The notes beneath the pieces were generated by a model that ran no database searches, was not told the origin of the DNA, and saw nothing but the letters and a program-made list of their open reading frames with translations. From Streptomyces sp. STR69 (GTDB lineage Bacteria > Actinomycetota > Actinomycetes > Streptomycetales > Streptomycetaceae), in NCBI RefSeq assembly GCF_024519455.1, contig NZ_JALJRY010000011.1, positions 236,203-300,202 on the forward strand: a stretch of 64,000 bases of DNA, given 5' to 3'. Within the stretch, counting starts at the first letter, position 1, and the number at the start of each line of letters is the position of its first letter. This document shows positions 54,458 to 63,016 of this stretch, one piece after another. A program made the position numbers and the translations under genes.

Positions 54458-55522
54458 TCAGTAGAACTCGATGGCGTTCACCCGGTTGAGCAGGCTGTGT
54501 CCGTCCAGGAGACGGGTGGCGTTGGCGGCGAAGAGTTCGGCGATGAGACGGTCCTCCGCCGCGTCGAGCGCGGCCGTGTGGGGGCTCACGAGGACCTGGT
54601 CGTGGTCCCAGAGCGGGCTGGCGGCGGGCAGTGGCTCCGTCTCGAAGACGTCCAGCGCGGCGAAGCCCACCTGTCCGCTGTCGAGGGCTTCGATCAGGGC
54701 GGCCTCGTCGACGACGTTCCCCCGGCCGACGTTGACGAGGGTCGCGCCGGGCCGCAGGGCGTCGAAGAACCGCTTGTCCAGCAGGTGTCGGGTCGCCGCG
54801 GTCCCGGGGAGCGTGTTGACGACCGCGTCCACGGCCGGTGCCACCTCGACGAGCCGGTCAGGATGCACCACCTCGGTCACACCGGGGACAGTGACGTCCC
54901 GTCTGCTCGTGCCGACGACCCGCGCGCCCAGCGCGTGCAGTTTCGCGGCGACGACCCGGCCGATCCCGCCGAGGCCGAGGACGAGCACGGTCTGCTCGCT
55001 CACCTGCCTCATCGTCCAGCGGCCGCTCCATTCGCGGGCGCGCTGCTGGCGGTTCAGGCGGGGCAGGTCCTTGGCTCCCGCGAGGACGCCGAAGAGGGCG
55101 AACTCGGCGAGCGGCCGTCCGTGCACACCGGCCGAGGTGGTGAAGGCGACCCGGTCGAGTTCCGCGGCGCCGAGTCCCGCCGCCTTGACCTGGCTGCCGC
55201 CGCCGGCCGCCATGGTGTGCACCCAGCGCAGCCGTGGGTTGGCCCGGACCGTGCGGGCCAGCGCGGTCGGGTCGACGTCGGGGATGCCGTACAGCGCGTC
55301 GGCGGAGTCGAGGAGCGCTTCGTAGGCGCCCTGCTGCCGGGGTGTGCGATGCCAGGCCGGATCGCCCGCGAAGTCGGCGGGCCAGCGCATCGGCGGGAGG
55401 AGTGCCTGGTCGACGACGAGGTCGATCCGGGGCTCCAACTCCCTTACGCGGGCGCAGTTCTCCTCCGACAGCGGCGCGGCGACCGCGACCCGGAGTCGGT
55501 GCGTGTCCCGTTCCACTGCCAT
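54458..55522 (-). CDS. D-2-hydroxyacid dehydrogenase (glyoxylate/hydroxypyruvate reductase-like)
   Basis: 354 aa. NAD(P)-binding GLGGIGRVVAAKL; catalytic Arg in VNVGRGNVVDE, Glu in ALDVFETEPLP and His in VSPHTAA. Its ATG overlaps the stop of the RraA-like gene (TGATG). Family members interconvert 2-ketoacids and D-2-hydroxyacids, commonly glyoxylate to glycolate. Pairing with an RraA-type aldolase, which can release pyruvate and a small ketoacid or aldehyde-acid, suggests it reduces the aldolase product. Confidence 0.88.
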   Translation of the reverse strand: MAVERDTHRLRVAVAAPLSEENCARVRELEPRIDLVVDQALLPPMRWPADFAGDPAWHRTPRQQGAYEALLDSADALYGIPDVDPTALARTVRANPRLRWVHTMAAGGGSQVKAAGLGAAELDRVAFTTSAGVHGRPLAEFALFGVLAGAKDLPRLNRQQRAREWSGRWTMRQVSEQTVLVLGLGGIGRVVAAKLHALGARVVGTSRRDVTVPGVTEVVHPDRLVEVAPAVDAVVNTLPGTAATRHLLDKRFFDALRPGATLVNVGRGNVVDEAALIEALDSGQVGFAALDVFETEPLPAASPLWDHDQVLVSPHTAALDAAEDRLIAELFAANATRLLDGHSLLNRVNAIEFY

Positions 55523-56157
55523 CAGGCGGCCTTCCTCCGCAGCGTCTCGACCTCGGCGTCGAGGTCCGCCTCGCGCGCGACGATCTCCTTGACCGCGGCG
55601 AGGGCCTCCTCGGCGCGGTGCGGGGGAATCACGATCACACCGTCGGCGTCGGCGACGACGATGTCCCCGGGTTCGACGACCACCCCGCCGATGGCGACGG
55701 ACTCGCCGATCGTGCCCGGCCCGTTCTTGAACGGGCCGGCGGGAGTCAGCCCCCGCGCGAAGACCGGGATCCCGAGCTGCTCGATGATCGCGCCGTCGCG
55801 CACATATCCGTCCACGACCGCGCCGACGGCACCGAACACGTCGAACCGCTGGGCGAGGTTGTCGCCGATGATGGCGCGTCCTTCGAAGCCGAAGGCGTTG
55901 ATGACGAGGATGTCCCCGGGGCGGATGTGCTCCAGCGCGGCGATCACGGCCTTGTTGTCGCCGGCGACCGTGAGCACGGGGAGCGCGGTGCCGACGGCCC
56001 TGGCCCCGTTCCAGACGGGCGCGATGCCTCCGTCGACGATATTCAGCCGGTCGAGGGCGTCGCCAAGGTTGGCCACGGAGTGCTCGCGGAACTGGTCGAG
56101 CACCTGCGGGTCGACGCGTTCCCACCCCGTGCGAACCCGCACGTTGTCCTGAGTCAT
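55522..56157 (-). CDS. RraA-like aldolase/decarboxylase family protein
   Basis: 211 aa from the ATG at 56157 with AAGGGGA upstream. Core motifs NLGDALDRL, GDILVINAFG and AVVDGYVRDGAI, which retains the Arg-Asp pair needed for catalysis in 4-hydroxy-4-methyl-2-oxoglutarate/4-carboxy-4-hydroxy-2-oxoadipate aldolases. That argues for an enzyme rather than the RNase E inhibitor RraA. Divergent from the MHS permease operon. Confidence 0.85.
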   Translation of the reverse strand: MTQDNVRVRTGWERVDPQVLDQFREHSVANLGDALDRLNIVDGGIAPVWNGARAVGTALPVLTVAGDNKAVIAALEHIRPGDILVINAFGFEGRAIIGDNLAQRFDVFGAVGAVVDGYVRDGAIIEQLGIPVFARGLTPAGPFKNGPGTIGESVAIGGVVVEPGDIVVADADGVIVIPPHRAEEALAAVKEIVAREADLDAEVETLRRKAA

Positions 56158-56439
56158 CAAAGATCCCCTTCCAACAAATGCGAAAGCTTTCGCGTTTCGA
56201 TGAACCAGTGTGCATCGCTCCACGCAGCCGAACAAGAGGCGACGGCTACCGGATCAGCTGCAACAACCGCGGAAACATGGCGGAATCGCAAGGTTGACAC
56301 CGATGCAACTCCAGCCCTTGACCGCCCCGAGAATGCGAACCTATTCTCATTCGCGATTCGAGTCGCAGCTTGGAGCAGTACCTCTCCGCCGGTCCCCAGG
56401 ACACCGCTTCGGCCGTCCGCGACACCGAAAGTTGAAGCT
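56158..56439. promoter_or_regulatory. Divergent regulatory region with two dyads
   Basis: A perfect 14-bp palindrome GCGAAAGCTTTCGC at 56180-56193 lies just upstream of the RraA-like gene. GAGAAT-N8-ATTCTC at 56329-56348 lies ~90 bp upstream of the permease. The half CTATTCTCA recurs before the SDR gene at 60369-60377. AAAGCTTTC-type palindromes are typical of LacI/IclR-like or TetR operators; the binding protein is not established. Confidence 0.55.
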
Positions 56440-57795
56440 ATGGCAACGTCAGATCGGCTCCACTCCGCAGCAAACCAGCCAGAGGCACCGGTCATCATTC
56501 CCGTCACCACTCAGGACGGGGTGGTCCGCAAGGCCACCGTCGCGGGCGCCGTCGGCTCGTTCGTGGAGTGGTACGACTACGGCATCTACGGCCTGCTCGT
56601 CACCTATCTCGCGGTCAACATCATGGGCGACGCCGGTGCCGGCGGGCTCTTCCTCACCAACGTCGGCTTCCTGGTCAGCTTCCTCGCCCGGCCCTTCGGC
56701 AGCGTGATCTGCGGATACCTCGGAGACAAGCTCGGCCGCAAGAAGCTCCTGGCCACTCTCCTGGTGCTGATCTCCGGGGCGACGGCCACCCTCGGCCTCA
56801 TCCCCTCCCACGCCGCGATCGGAGTGGGTGCGCCCATCCTCCTGGTCCTGCTCCGGGTGCTGCAGGGCTTCTCGGCGGGCGGCGAGGTGGCGGGTGCCAT
56901 GTCGTTCGTCGGCGAGTACGCGCCGGACGCGCGCCGCAACTACATGATGAGCTTCATCGCGGTCGGCTCGTTCGTGGCCCTCATGTTCGGCAGCGCCTTC
57001 TCCGCCGTCCTCATCACGGCCCTCGGCGACGACGCGATGACCTCCTGGGCCTGGCGGGTGCCGTTCCTGCTCGCCGTACCGCTCGGCTACGTCGGCTTCT
57101 ACATCCGCAGCAAGCTGGAGGAGACCCCGCACTTCACGGCCCTGCGCGAGCAGCGGACCGTCGCCCGCAACCCGCTGAAAGAGGCACTGACCTCCAAGCG
57201 GCACCTGAAGGCGATCGCGCTCACGATCTTCCTGCCCGCGCTCAACGGGCCCGGCTACTACCTGCTGTTCGTCTACATGCCGACGTATCTGAAGACCTCG
57301 CTCGGCGACCACAACTTCTCGATGGTGCGGGCGCTCATGGTCACCGCGTGCAGTCTGGTCGCCATCGTGATCTGCATCCCGCTGATGGCACGGCTGTCGG
57401 ACCGGATCGGCCGCAAGCCCGTCCTCACCTTCTCCGCGATCGCGATGGCCGTGGTGTCGTACCCCATGTTCCTGCTCATCACCACCGGCCGGTTCGGGCT
57501 CGCCTGTATCGGCACGGTCGTCCTCGCCGTGGCCTTCTCCGGCCACGCGGCGGTCGTGCACACCGTGCTCGCCGAGATGTTCCCGACCAGCGTGCGCTAC
57601 TCGGCGTACAGCATCGGCTTCAGCCTCTCGACGGTCGTCTTCGGCGGCAGCGCGCCGCTCGTGATGACCGACCTGATCGAGTCGACCGGGTCCAACCTGA
57701 TCCCCGCGTTCGCCTCGATCATCACCGCCGCGATCACCCTGGTCTCCGTAGCGTTCGTGCGGGAGACCAAGGGTCAGCCCCTCGCATCCCACTGA
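56440..57795 (+). CDS. MHS-family (metabolite:H+ symporter) MFS permease
   Basis: 451 aa, 12 helices. MHS landmarks: GAVGSFVEWYDYGIYGLL, FLARPFGSVICGYLGDKLGR, LRVLQGFSAGGEVAGAM and EYAPDARRNY. The family imports organic acids, betaines and amino-acid derivatives with protons. First gene of the pxp operon; the PxpA start follows after 27 nt. It is the probable importer of the pathway substrate. Confidence 0.92.
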   Translation: MATSDRLHSAANQPEAPVIIPVTTQDGVVRKATVAGAVGSFVEWYDYGIYGLLVTYLAVNIMGDAGAGGLFLTNVGFLVSFLARPFGSVICGYLGDKLGRKKLLATLLVLISGATATLGLIPSHAAIGVGAPILLVLLRVLQGFSAGGEVAGAMSFVGEYAPDARRNYMMSFIAVGSFVALMFGSAFSAVLITALGDDAMTSWAWRVPFLLAVPLGYVGFYIRSKLEETPHFTALREQRTVARNPLKEALTSKRHLKAIALTIFLPALNGPGYYLLFVYMPTYLKTSLGDHNFSMVRALMVTACSLVAIVICIPLMARLSDRIGRKPVLTFSAIAMAVVSYPMFLLITTGRFGLACIGTVVLAVAFSGHAAVVHTVLAEMFPTSVRYSAYSIGFSLSTVVFGGSAPLVMTDLIESTGSNLIPAFASIITAAITLVSVAFVRETKGQPLASH

Positions 57796-57822
57796 TCCGA
57801 ACCGCACTTCGGGAGACACACC

Positions 57823-58629
57823 ATGGCATCCGGAATCAACTCGGTGGCCGTCGTCGCCGACCTCGGCGAGAGCTTCGGCAACTACACGATCGGTGACGAC
57901 GCGGCCCTGCTGGGCCTGGTCACCGCGTCGAACATCGCCTGCGGCTTCCACGCCGGCGACCCACGCATCATGGACCGGACCGTCGCCGACTGCGTCGAGC
58001 GCGGCATCGAACTGGGCGCCCACCCCGGCTACCCCGACCTCGTCGGCTTCGGCCGCCGGCTCATCGAGGCCTCGGAGGAGGAGATCCGCACCGACGTCAT
58101 CTACCAGCTCGGGGCGCTCGACGCCTTCGCCCGCGTGCACGGCGGCACGATCAGCCATGTCGCCCCGCACGGCCGGATGGGCTCGATCGCGCAGACCGAC
58201 GCCAAGCACGCCCGCGCCATCACCGACGCGATCGCCGCGTACAACAAGGAGTACATCGTCATCTGTCAACGCGGCCTGCTCGCTGAGGAGTCGGCCAAGC
58301 GCGGCCTCGACGTGGGCTACGTCTTCCTCGCCGACCGCGGCTACGGCGACGACGGCATGCCCGTCCCCCGCTCGCACCCCCAGGGCCTGATCCACGACCC
58401 CGAACTCATCGGCGAGCGCTGCGTCCAGGTCGTCCGGGAGGGCACCGTGCGCTCGGTCGACGGCGACGTCGTACCGCTGGGCCATGACGTGGACGTACTG
58501 CTGCTGCACGGCGACCACCCCACCGTGCTCGCCAACGGCACCGCGCTGCGGGCAGCGTTGGAGGCGGACGACGTCAACGTCACGGGACTGAAAGACGTGT
58601 TGGCCGAGAAGGCCAAGGCGTTGGTCTGA
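57823..58629 (+). CDS. pxpA: 5-oxoprolinase subunit PxpA (LamB/YcsF family)
   Basis: 268 aa. VVADLGESFGNYTIGDDAAL, SNIACGFHAGDP, GAHPGYPDLVGFGRR and HVAPHGRMGSIA match the family's start DLNEsFG, ACGFHAGDP, GAHPgypD and vKPHGaLy blocks. Here VAPHGRM replaces 'vKPHGAL'. PxpA acts with PxpB and PxpC to open 5-oxoproline to glutamate with ATP. The altered block and gene context suggest a substituted substrate. Confidence 0.88.
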   Translation: MASGINSVAVVADLGESFGNYTIGDDAALLGLVTASNIACGFHAGDPRIMDRTVADCVERGIELGAHPGYPDLVGFGRRLIEASEEEIRTDVIYQLGALDAFARVHGGTISHVAPHGRMGSIAQTDAKHARAITDAIAAYNKEYIVICQRGLLAEESAKRGLDVGYVFLADRGYGDDGMPVPRSHPQGLIHDPELIGERCVQVVREGTVRSVDGDVVPLGHDVDVLLLHGDHPTVLANGTALRAALEADDVNVTGLKDVLAEKAKALV

Positions 58630-58636
58630 ACTCCCC

Positions 58637-59368
58637 ATGGCCGCCGCACAGTTCGCCGCCGTCACCGTCGAGCCCTTCGGGGACTCGGCGGTGATGGTGA
58701 CCGTCCCCCACCCCGACCCGGTGATCCGCCGCACCGCGATCGTCGCCTTCCGCGAACGGTTCCTGGCGCATCGCCCGCCGGGGGTGCTCGACGTGGTCTC
58801 CGGTCTGGAGTCGCTGCTCGTCGAGTTCGACCCGCTGGAGACCGCGCTGCCGCACGTGGAGTACGCCGTACGGCTGCTCGCGGAACGCCTCCCGGTCCAG
58901 GAGCGGCTTCGGACGCGTACGGCGCTGCGGTTCGCGGTGCCCGTCGTGTTCGACGAGGAGACCGGGCCCGATCTGGCGTCCGTCGCCGAGGAGTTGGGCG
59001 TGGCCCCCGCCGAAGTCGTCGAGGCGATCGCGGAGTCCACCTTCACGATCTCGCTGCTGGGCGCCGCGATGGCGCCCATGATGGACGGACTCCGGGTTCC
59101 CAGGCCGGTACGACGGCGGGCCGAACCGCGGACCGATGTCGCCCCCGGCGCGCTCATGATCGCGGGCACCAACGCGATCATCCAGCCGTTCCCCGGCCCG
59201 ACCGGCTGGCGGGTGGTCGGACGCACTCCGCACACCATCGTCGACATCTCCCGCCCCGAGCCCGTCTCGTTCGGCACCGGTGACGTCGTGCGGTTCGTGC
59301 CGGTCACGCGGGACGAGGCGGCGGCCCTGGACGCGGGCTTCCTGCTGCCGGCGGAGGTGTCCGCATGA
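58637..59368 (+). CDS. pxpB: 5-oxoprolinase subunit PxpB (KipI family)
   Basis: 243 aa. VTVEPFGDSAVMVTV at the start, GVLDVVSGLESLLVEFDP, RFAVPVVFDEETGPDLASVA and TGWRVVGRTPHT (family: 'tPGGW.liGrt') in order. The Asp-Leu segment (GPDLASVAEELGV) matches the KipI 'G.DL..VA...gl' pattern. Begins 7 nt after pxpA and overlaps pxpC by ATGA. Confidence 0.9.
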   Translation: MAAAQFAAVTVEPFGDSAVMVTVPHPDPVIRRTAIVAFRERFLAHRPPGVLDVVSGLESLLVEFDPLETALPHVEYAVRLLAERLPVQERLRTRTALRFAVPVVFDEETGPDLASVAEELGVAPAEVVEAIAESTFTISLLGAAMAPMMDGLRVPRPVRRRAEPRTDVAPGALMIAGTNAIIQPFPGPTGWRVVGRTPHTIVDISRPEPVSFGTGDVVRFVPVTRDEAAALDAGFLLPAEVSA

Positions 59369-60360
59369 GAACCGTGGGCCTCGACATCATCCACACAGGG
59401 TGGGTCACGACCTTCCAGGACCTCGGCCGGCACGACACCGAGCGCCGTGGCGTGCCCACCGGAGGGGCGGCCGACCAGCACTCGGCGGCCGTGGCGAACA
59501 TCCTCGTGGGCAACCCGCGCGGCGCCACCCTGATCGAGAACCTCGGCGGCGAGCTGGCCTTCGTGCCCGACGCCGAGGTCCTCGTCGCGGTGACAGGTGC
59601 TCCCTGCCGAGTCACCGTCGGCGGCGCGAACGTCGACAGCTGGTCGCCGGTGCTGGTGCCCGCGGGCCAGGAGATCCGCGTGCGTGCCGACATGGGCCTC
59701 GGCGCCCGGAACTACCTCGCCGTGAACGGCGTGCTTGCGACAGAGACCCTGCTGGGCAGCGCCGCACCGGATCAGCGGATGGGATTCACGCAGGGACTCG
59801 GAGCACGGGTGCTGCTGGAGTCCGGGTTCCGCGGATTCAGGCACAGCCACTTCGCTCCCCCGCTCTTCCGGCTTCCCGCGCCCGTCCTGTGCTGCCCGGA
59901 CGGGCCCTGGGTCATCGACGTCGTCGAGAGCTACGGCGCCCGGTCGATCCCCGGGGTCCGAGAGCTGATCGCGGAGTCGTCGTACGTCGTCACCCCTCGC
60001 TCGAACCACGTCGGCCTACGCCTCGACGGACCGGTGCTGCATCCGGACACGGACGTCGAGATCGTGTCGCACGGAGTGCCGATCGGGGCGCTCCAGATCC
60101 CGCACGCCGACGAGCTGATCGTGCTGGGCCGATACCGGAGCCTGACGGCCGGCTACCCGATCGTCGGGGTCACCTCACGGGCGTCGCTCCCGCTGCTCGG
60201 GCAGGCCGGGCCCGGCCGTGAACTGCGGTTCCGGTGGGTGGACCGGGAGACCTCGGTACGCCGATCCGCCGAGCAGGAGCGCGAGCTGCGGGCGCTGGAG
60301 CGGGCGACGAGCAAGGCGTTCGGCGCGCTCGGTTTCGCGGGGCACTTGATCCACCCCTAG
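59365..60360 (+). CDS. pxpC: 5-oxoprolinase subunit PxpC (KipA family)
   Basis: 331 aa. HTGWVTTFQDLGRHDTERRG near the start, GGAADQHSAAVANILVGNPR, YLAVNGVLA (family 'YLAv.GG'), VTPRSNHVGLRLDG and the ending PLLGQAGPGRELRFRWV all fit biotin-carboxyltransferase-like KipA/PxpC. Completes the ABC set needed for ATP-dependent lactam opening. Confidence 0.9.
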   Translation: MRTVGLDIIHTGWVTTFQDLGRHDTERRGVPTGGAADQHSAAVANILVGNPRGATLIENLGGELAFVPDAEVLVAVTGAPCRVTVGGANVDSWSPVLVPAGQEIRVRADMGLGARNYLAVNGVLATETLLGSAAPDQRMGFTQGLGARVLLESGFRGFRHSHFAPPLFRLPAPVLCCPDGPWVIDVVESYGARSIPGVRELIAESSYVVTPRSNHVGLRLDGPVLHPDTDVEIVSHGVPIGALQIPHADELIVLGRYRSLTAGYPIVGVTSRASLPLLGQAGPGRELRFRWVDRETSVRRSAEQERELRALERATSKAFGALGFAGHLIHP

Positions 60361-60362
60361 GC

Positions 60363-60377
60363 GAGAAACTATTCTCA
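60363..60377. promoter_or_regulatory. Dyad before the SDR gene
   Basis: GAGAA-ACTA-TTCTC, containing CTATTCTCA as also found upstream of the MHS permease. It sits in the only long gap (49 nt) of the operon, so there may be an internal regulated promoter. Confidence 0.5.
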
Positions 60378-60409
60378 ATTGATATGCATGTCTCACTTGG
60401 AGGACAACA

Positions 60410-61195
60410 GTGACGCGGACCGCGCTCATCACCGGCGCCGGCAGCGGGATCGGGCTCGAAGCGGCCCGCCTCCTCGCCCGGGACGGCATCACCGTCGTCC
60501 TCGTCGGCCGCCGGCAGGAGGAGCTCCACAAAGCCGAGGCCACGATCTGCGCAGAGGGAGGCACGGCCCTCGCCCTCGCGGCGGACATCACCCGCGTCGA
60601 CGACGTGACCCGTGTCCTCGACCGCGTCCACGCGGAATTCGGCCCGGTCGACATCCTCGTCAACAACGCGGGAAGCGCGTCGTCGGTGCTCAACCCGCAG
60701 TGGCTGCCGCACGACGAGTGGCGCCAGGTCCTCGACGTGAACCTCACGGCGGTCTTCCAGCTCACCCAGGCCGTCCTGCCCGACATGCTGGGCCGGGACG
60801 GCGGGACGATCGTCACGGTCTCCTCGCTCGCCGCCGTCAACCCGAACCTGCTGGGCGGGGCCGCCTACGGAGCGGCGAAGGCCGGCGTCCGCAACTTCAT
60901 GACCTTTCTGCACAACACCTTCCGCAACCAGGGGCTGCGGGCCATCACCGTGCTGCCCGGCGAGACGGACACCCCGATCCTCGACAACCGTGCCCGGCCG
61001 CCGGCCGTCGAGGAACGCGCGAACATGCTCCAGCCGCAGGACGTGGCCGAAGCGATCCACCTCGCGGTCACCCTGCCCCAGCGAGTCGTGCTCCAGGAGA
61101 TCGTCGTCGCTCCGACCCGGCAGCGCGACACCTCGGCCGACCTTGAGATCAGCCGCTGGGCGGGCGCTCCCGCCGACGCCTCACCCCAGGGCTGA
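60410..61195 (+). CDS. Short-chain dehydrogenase/reductase of the pxp operon
   Basis: 261 aa from a GTG preceded by GGAGGACA. TGAGSGIGLEAARLL, NNAGSASS, VTVSSLAAVNP and YGAAKAGVR give the complete SDR catalytic set (Ser, Tyr, Lys). LVGRRQEELHKAEA suggests NADP(H). Within the operon it may oxidise or reduce a hydroxyl group on the imported ring compound or its opened product. Confidence 0.9.
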   Translation: MTRTALITGAGSGIGLEAARLLARDGITVVLVGRRQEELHKAEATICAEGGTALALAADITRVDDVTRVLDRVHAEFGPVDILVNNAGSASSVLNPQWLPHDEWRQVLDVNLTAVFQLTQAVLPDMLGRDGGTIVTVSSLAAVNPNLLGGAAYGAAKAGVRNFMTFLHNTFRNQGLRAITVLPGETDTPILDNRARPPAVEERANMLQPQDVAEAIHLAVTLPQRVVLQEIVVAPTRQRDTSADLEISRWAGAPADASPQG

Positions 61196-61223
61196 CGCCC
61201 CCCTGCCACTCCAGGAGAACCGC

Positions 61224-62396
61224 ATGCCCTCCACCGTCACCGCCACCCCGCTGTCGTCGTTCGCGCCCGCCGCGGCCGTCGCCCGGATCGCCGCAGCCTC
61301 CCGCCGGACCCAACAACCGCAGTCCGAGGGCGACTTGGTCTCCCTAGCCATGGGCGAACCCGACTTCGACACACCCGGGCAGGTGACCGAGGCCGCCCTC
61401 GCCGCCCTGCGCAGCGGCCGTACCCACTACTCGCCGCTGCTGGGCGAACCGGCCCTGCGCGAGGCGCTTGCCGACAAGCTCACCGGCATCGCCGGAGCGC
61501 CGGTCTCCCCCGCCGACATCCTGATCACCCAGGGCGGCACCGCCGGTCTCGCCGCGGCGATCCTCTCCCTCGTCGACCCCGGCGACAGGGTGGTCATCCC
61601 CGACCCCACGTACTCCCTCTACGCCGACCTCGTCAGCATGGCCGGCGGAGTCGTCGTCCCCGTCCCGCTCGCCCCCGACCTGCACTGGGACCTCGATCTC
61701 CTGGGCGACGCCCTGGCCGGGGCGAAGCTCTTCGTGTTCTGCAACCCGAGCAACCCGACCGGAATCGTGCACAGCCGCGCCGAACTCGACGCGCTCGCCG
61801 ACCTGTTGGACGGCACGTCCACCCTCGTCATCTCCGACGAGGCCTACGCCGACCTAGACTTCACCGGCCGCCCGTTCACCTCGGCGATCTCCCTCGACGG
61901 TCTGCGCGACCGTACGGTCTACTGCCAGACCTTCTCCAAGAGTTACGCGATGACCGGCTGGCGCGTCGGCTACCTCTGGGGCCCAACACCCCTGATCCAG
62001 GGCGCCGCACGCATCCACAACACCTTCAACGGCTCGGTGAACACGGTCGTCCAGGACGCCGCGCTCGTCGCGGTGCGGACCTGCGACGCCGACATCGCAC
62101 GGATGCGGGCGGAGTACGAGCGGCGCGGCGCCCTCATGCGGACGGAACTCGCCAGGATCCCCGGCCTCACTCTGAGCACGCCCGAGGGTGCGTTCTACCA
62201 ATTCCCGCGCTACGACGTCGACTTGCCGTCCGTGGAGGTCGTGGCGGCACTGCGCGCGCACGGCGTCGCGGTCCGGCCGGGCAGCGAGTTCGGTGCCCGG
62301 GGCGAGGGGCATCTGCGCCTGTCGTACGCTGCCGACGCGGAGTCCATCACCGAGGGCGTCCGTCGTCTGGCCCACGGCCTCTCGGCCCTGCGGTGA
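61224..62396 (+). CDS. Class I/II PLP-dependent aminotransferase
   Basis: 390 aa. LAMGEPDFDTP, HYSPLLGEPALREALA, CNPSNPTGIVHSRAEL, SDEAYADLDF and the PLP-binding Lys in CQTFSKSYAMTGWRVGYL. AspC-like fold; amino-group donor/acceptor not deducible. Following PxpABC it is placed to transaminate the glutamate-like product. An AGGAGAA ribosome site precedes the ATG. Confidence 0.92.
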   Translation: MPSTVTATPLSSFAPAAAVARIAAASRRTQQPQSEGDLVSLAMGEPDFDTPGQVTEAALAALRSGRTHYSPLLGEPALREALADKLTGIAGAPVSPADILITQGGTAGLAAAILSLVDPGDRVVIPDPTYSLYADLVSMAGGVVVPVPLAPDLHWDLDLLGDALAGAKLFVFCNPSNPTGIVHSRAELDALADLLDGTSTLVISDEAYADLDFTGRPFTSAISLDGLRDRTVYCQTFSKSYAMTGWRVGYLWGPTPLIQGAARIHNTFNGSVNTVVQDAALVAVRTCDADIARMRAEYERRGALMRTELARIPGLTLSTPEGAFYQFPRYDVDLPSVEVVAALRAHGVAVRPGSEFGARGEGHLRLSYAADAESITEGVRRLAHGLSALR

Positions 62397-62428
62397 ACAC
62401 CGCCGCGACGCGAACGGGGAGTCGACCC

Positions 62429-63016
62429 ATGCGCAGTGACACTCAGCGCAACCGCAGGCAACTCATCAAGGCCGCCGCGGAGTTGTTCGAGAACTCACCG
62501 ACTCCCGTCAGCCTGACCGAGATCGCCAAGCGCGCCGAGGTGTCCACCGCGACGGCCTACCGGCACTTCTCCTCCGTCGAGGACGTCCTGCACGCCTTCC
62601 GTGCCCAAGTCGGCTCGGAACTGCGGGACTTCAGCGCGGCCCAGACCACCCGGGGCATGCAGCGCCTCGAAGCGGTGTCCCGGCACTGGGTGTCGCTCGT
62701 CCTCGAACACGGCGGCGCGATGGCGCAGATGCGCTCGCACCGCGGCTATCTGGAGCGGCTGCGCGAGAACACCGGCTACCTCGCTCCCCAGGCCGAGGCA
62801 CTGACCGAGCCTCTCCGCCAGACCACCGAGGACCTCGGCCTCGGCGACCTCGGCGACGAAGCGCTGTTCCTGTGGAACGCCCTGTTCGACCCGCGCGACA
62901 TCCTCGACCTCATCAAGAGCGGCCGCACCGAGGACGAGGCGGCGTCCCGCCTCGTGGCCGCCCTGCGCGGTGCCCTCATCGGCTGGGCCACGGCACCTGA
63001 GCGGAAGTACGACTGA
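62429..63016 (+). CDS. TetR-family regulator of the pxp operon
   Basis: 195 aa from the ATG at 62429 with GGGGAG upstream; a GTG overlapping the aminotransferase stop is an alternative. HTH: NRRQLIKAAAELFENSPTPV, then EIAKRAEVSTATAYRHFSSV. Last gene of the operon, so probably autoregulated; candidate binder of the CTATTCTCA-containing dyads. Confidence 0.87.
   Translation: MRSDTQRNRRQLIKAAAELFENSPTPVSLTEIAKRAEVSTATAYRHFSSVEDVLHAFRAQVGSELRDFSAAQTTRGMQRLEAVSRHWVSLVLEHGGAMAQMRSHRGYLERLRENTGYLAPQAEALTEPLRQTTEDLGLGDLGDEALFLWNALFDPRDILDLIKSGRTEDEAASRLVAALRGALIGWATAPERKYD

Noticed and set aside
53021..56152. Long plus-strand open frame of over 1000 codons
   Set aside because: Runs antisense to the kinase, small protein, hydroxyacid dehydrogenase and RraA-like genes; low-complexity translation, no motif.
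56449..60009. Very long minus-strand open frame opposite the permease and pxp genes
   Set aside because: It is the antisense of well-supported genes; high G+C removes stops from the opposite strand. Composition is dominated by Arg, Gly, Asp and Val with no domain.
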